Shown piece after piece: positions 5,658 to 6,324 of a stretch of DNA of 6,324 nt. The first letter of the stretch is position 1, and each line of letters opens with the position of its first letter. The position numbers were made by a program, and so were the translations under genes. The notes under the pieces are model-generated. The model had not been told where the DNA came from. It saw nothing but the letters and a program-made list of their open reading frames with translations, and did not search any database. The DNA is from Gemmatimonadaceae bacterium (GTDB lineage: Bacteria; Gemmatimonadota; Gemmatimonadetes; Gemmatimonadales; Gemmatimonadaceae): positions 1-6,324 of the forward strand of contig JANWKK010000177.1 of assembly GCA_025451425.1 (NCBI GenBank), read 5' to 3'.

Positions 5658-6324
5658 ATGCGCAATCTCAAACTCTCGCTCCGCGCGCTGTTCAGGACTC
5701 CGTTCGTAACAGTCGTCGCAATCCTGTCACTGGCGCTGGGGATCGGCGCAAACGCCGCCATCTACTCGCTGTTCAACGAAATGCTGCTGCAGCCGCTGCC
5801 GGTTCCACATTCCGACCGGCTGGTCAATCTCGCCACCACGGGCCCGCAGGTGGGATTCTATAACTGCGGCCGAGCGGGGGATTGTTCCGAGGTCTTCAGT
5901 TACCCGATGTTCCGCGACCTCGAGAAAGCGAAAACCGCGTTCAGTGGGATCGCTGGCCACATGCCGTTCGCGGTCAGCCTCTCGATGCCCGGACAGACCC
6001 CCATCAATGCCGACGGGGTCCTGGTGTCCGGGTCTTATTTCCCGGTGCTCGGCATTCAGCCGGCGATCGGCCGCCTGTTCGACCGCACTGACGACCAGGG
6101 CGTCCGCGTGAATAACGTGACGGTGCTCAGCTATGCCTTCTGGGAGAACAGCCTCGGTGCGGACCCGGCCGTGCTCGGGAAAGAGATCACGGTGAATGGC
6201 CAGCACCTAACGATCATCGGCGTTGCGCCGCGCGCCTTCGACGGCACGACCCTCGGCGCGCGTCCGGACGTGTTCGTTCCGATCGGCAATGTCGGTGTCA
6301 TGACGGGGGGAGAACAGAGTACCG
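5658..6324 (+). CDS. MacB/ADOP-type ABC transporter permease, N-terminal 222 residues (cut by window end)
   Basis: The frame is open from ATG 5658 to the window end. Start MRNLKLSLRALFRTPFVTVVAI corresponds to the usual RxxLRxLxRxPxFT entry of MacB-like permeases; many ADOP proteins carry an extra cytoplasmic N-terminal extension that is absent here. One membrane helix at about 15-39 (ends ALGIGANAAIYSLFN, with the family's GIGANxAI signature) is followed by the extracytoplasmic MacB_PCD domain, from LLQPLPVPHSDRLVNL (43 onward) through FSYPMFRDLE (80-89), VSGSYFPVLGIQPAIGR (123-139), LSYAFWE (157-163) and VNGQHLTIIGVAP (179-191). Full-length relatives have about 800 residues and seven or more further helices. 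Such permeases work with a separate MacB-type ATPase, in efflux or lipoprotein/envelope handling; substrate unknown. No SD is evident before the ATG. Confidence 0.92.
   Translation, partial: MRNLKLSLRALFRTPFVTVVAILSLALGIGANAAIYSLFNEMLLQPLPVPHSDRLVNLATTGPQVGFYNCGRAGDCSEVFSYPMFRDLEKAKTAFSGIAGHMPFAVSLSMPGQTPINADGVLVSGSYFPVLGIQPAIGRLFDRTDDQGVRVNNVTVLSYAFWENSLGADPAVLGKEITVNGQHLTIIGVAPRAFDGTTLGARPDVFVPIGNVGVMTGGEQST

Noticed and set aside
5727..6206. 159-residue minus-strand frame
   Set aside because: It is antisense to the ABC permease, whose plus-strand translation shows clear family signatures.

Overview
The window comes from a GC-rich bacterium. Coding third positions are mostly G or C. The gene types fit a soil bacterium of the Gemmatimonadota or Acidobacteriota kind: a soluble Ser/Thr kinase fused to a TolB-like domain and TPRs, a MacB/ADOP-type permease whose visible part starts directly at the first membrane helix, small lipoproteins with Ig-like domains, and many hypothetical secreted proteins. 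This assignment is inference from gene style; there is no taxonomic marker beyond a tRNA-Pro. Layout, left to right: (1) the 3' end of an unrecognised gene (+, 2-265); (2) a 57-nt hairpin that covers the ribosome binding site of the next gene; (3) a lipoprotein with a carboxypeptidase-regulatory-like domain and a C-terminal BIG2-like domain (+, 332-1036); (4) a 507-bp spacer between converging genes, holding two ~130-bp imperfect palindromes of one family in inverted orientation; (5) a lipoprotein with a Gly/Arg-rich tract, possibly a degenerate metallopeptidase-like protein (-, 1544-2626); (6) a Ser/Thr kinase-TolB-TPR protein (-, 2715-4955); (7) tRNA-Pro(GGG) with its own hairpin terminator (+, 5243-5316); (8) a 341-bp spacer carrying three copies of GGGTATGAGTT; (9) the N-terminal part of a MacB-like ABC permease, cut by the window end (+, 5658-6324). 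The kinase and the lipoprotein after it share a strand and are 88 bp apart, so they may be co-transcribed and could form a sensing/envelope pair, but nothing in the sequence proves a functional link. The other genes look like independent units. The most interesting signal is non-coding: the two palindromes at 1110-1236 and 1379-1510 keep the same arm asymmetry (a bulged base and an internal loop), while several base pairs differ between copies in a compensated way. Second-tier signals are the SD-masking hairpin, an octamer GCCTAACG found six times on either strand and in different reading frames, and the clustered GGGTATGAGTT sites. No CRISPR array, transposase, integrase or rRNA was seen.
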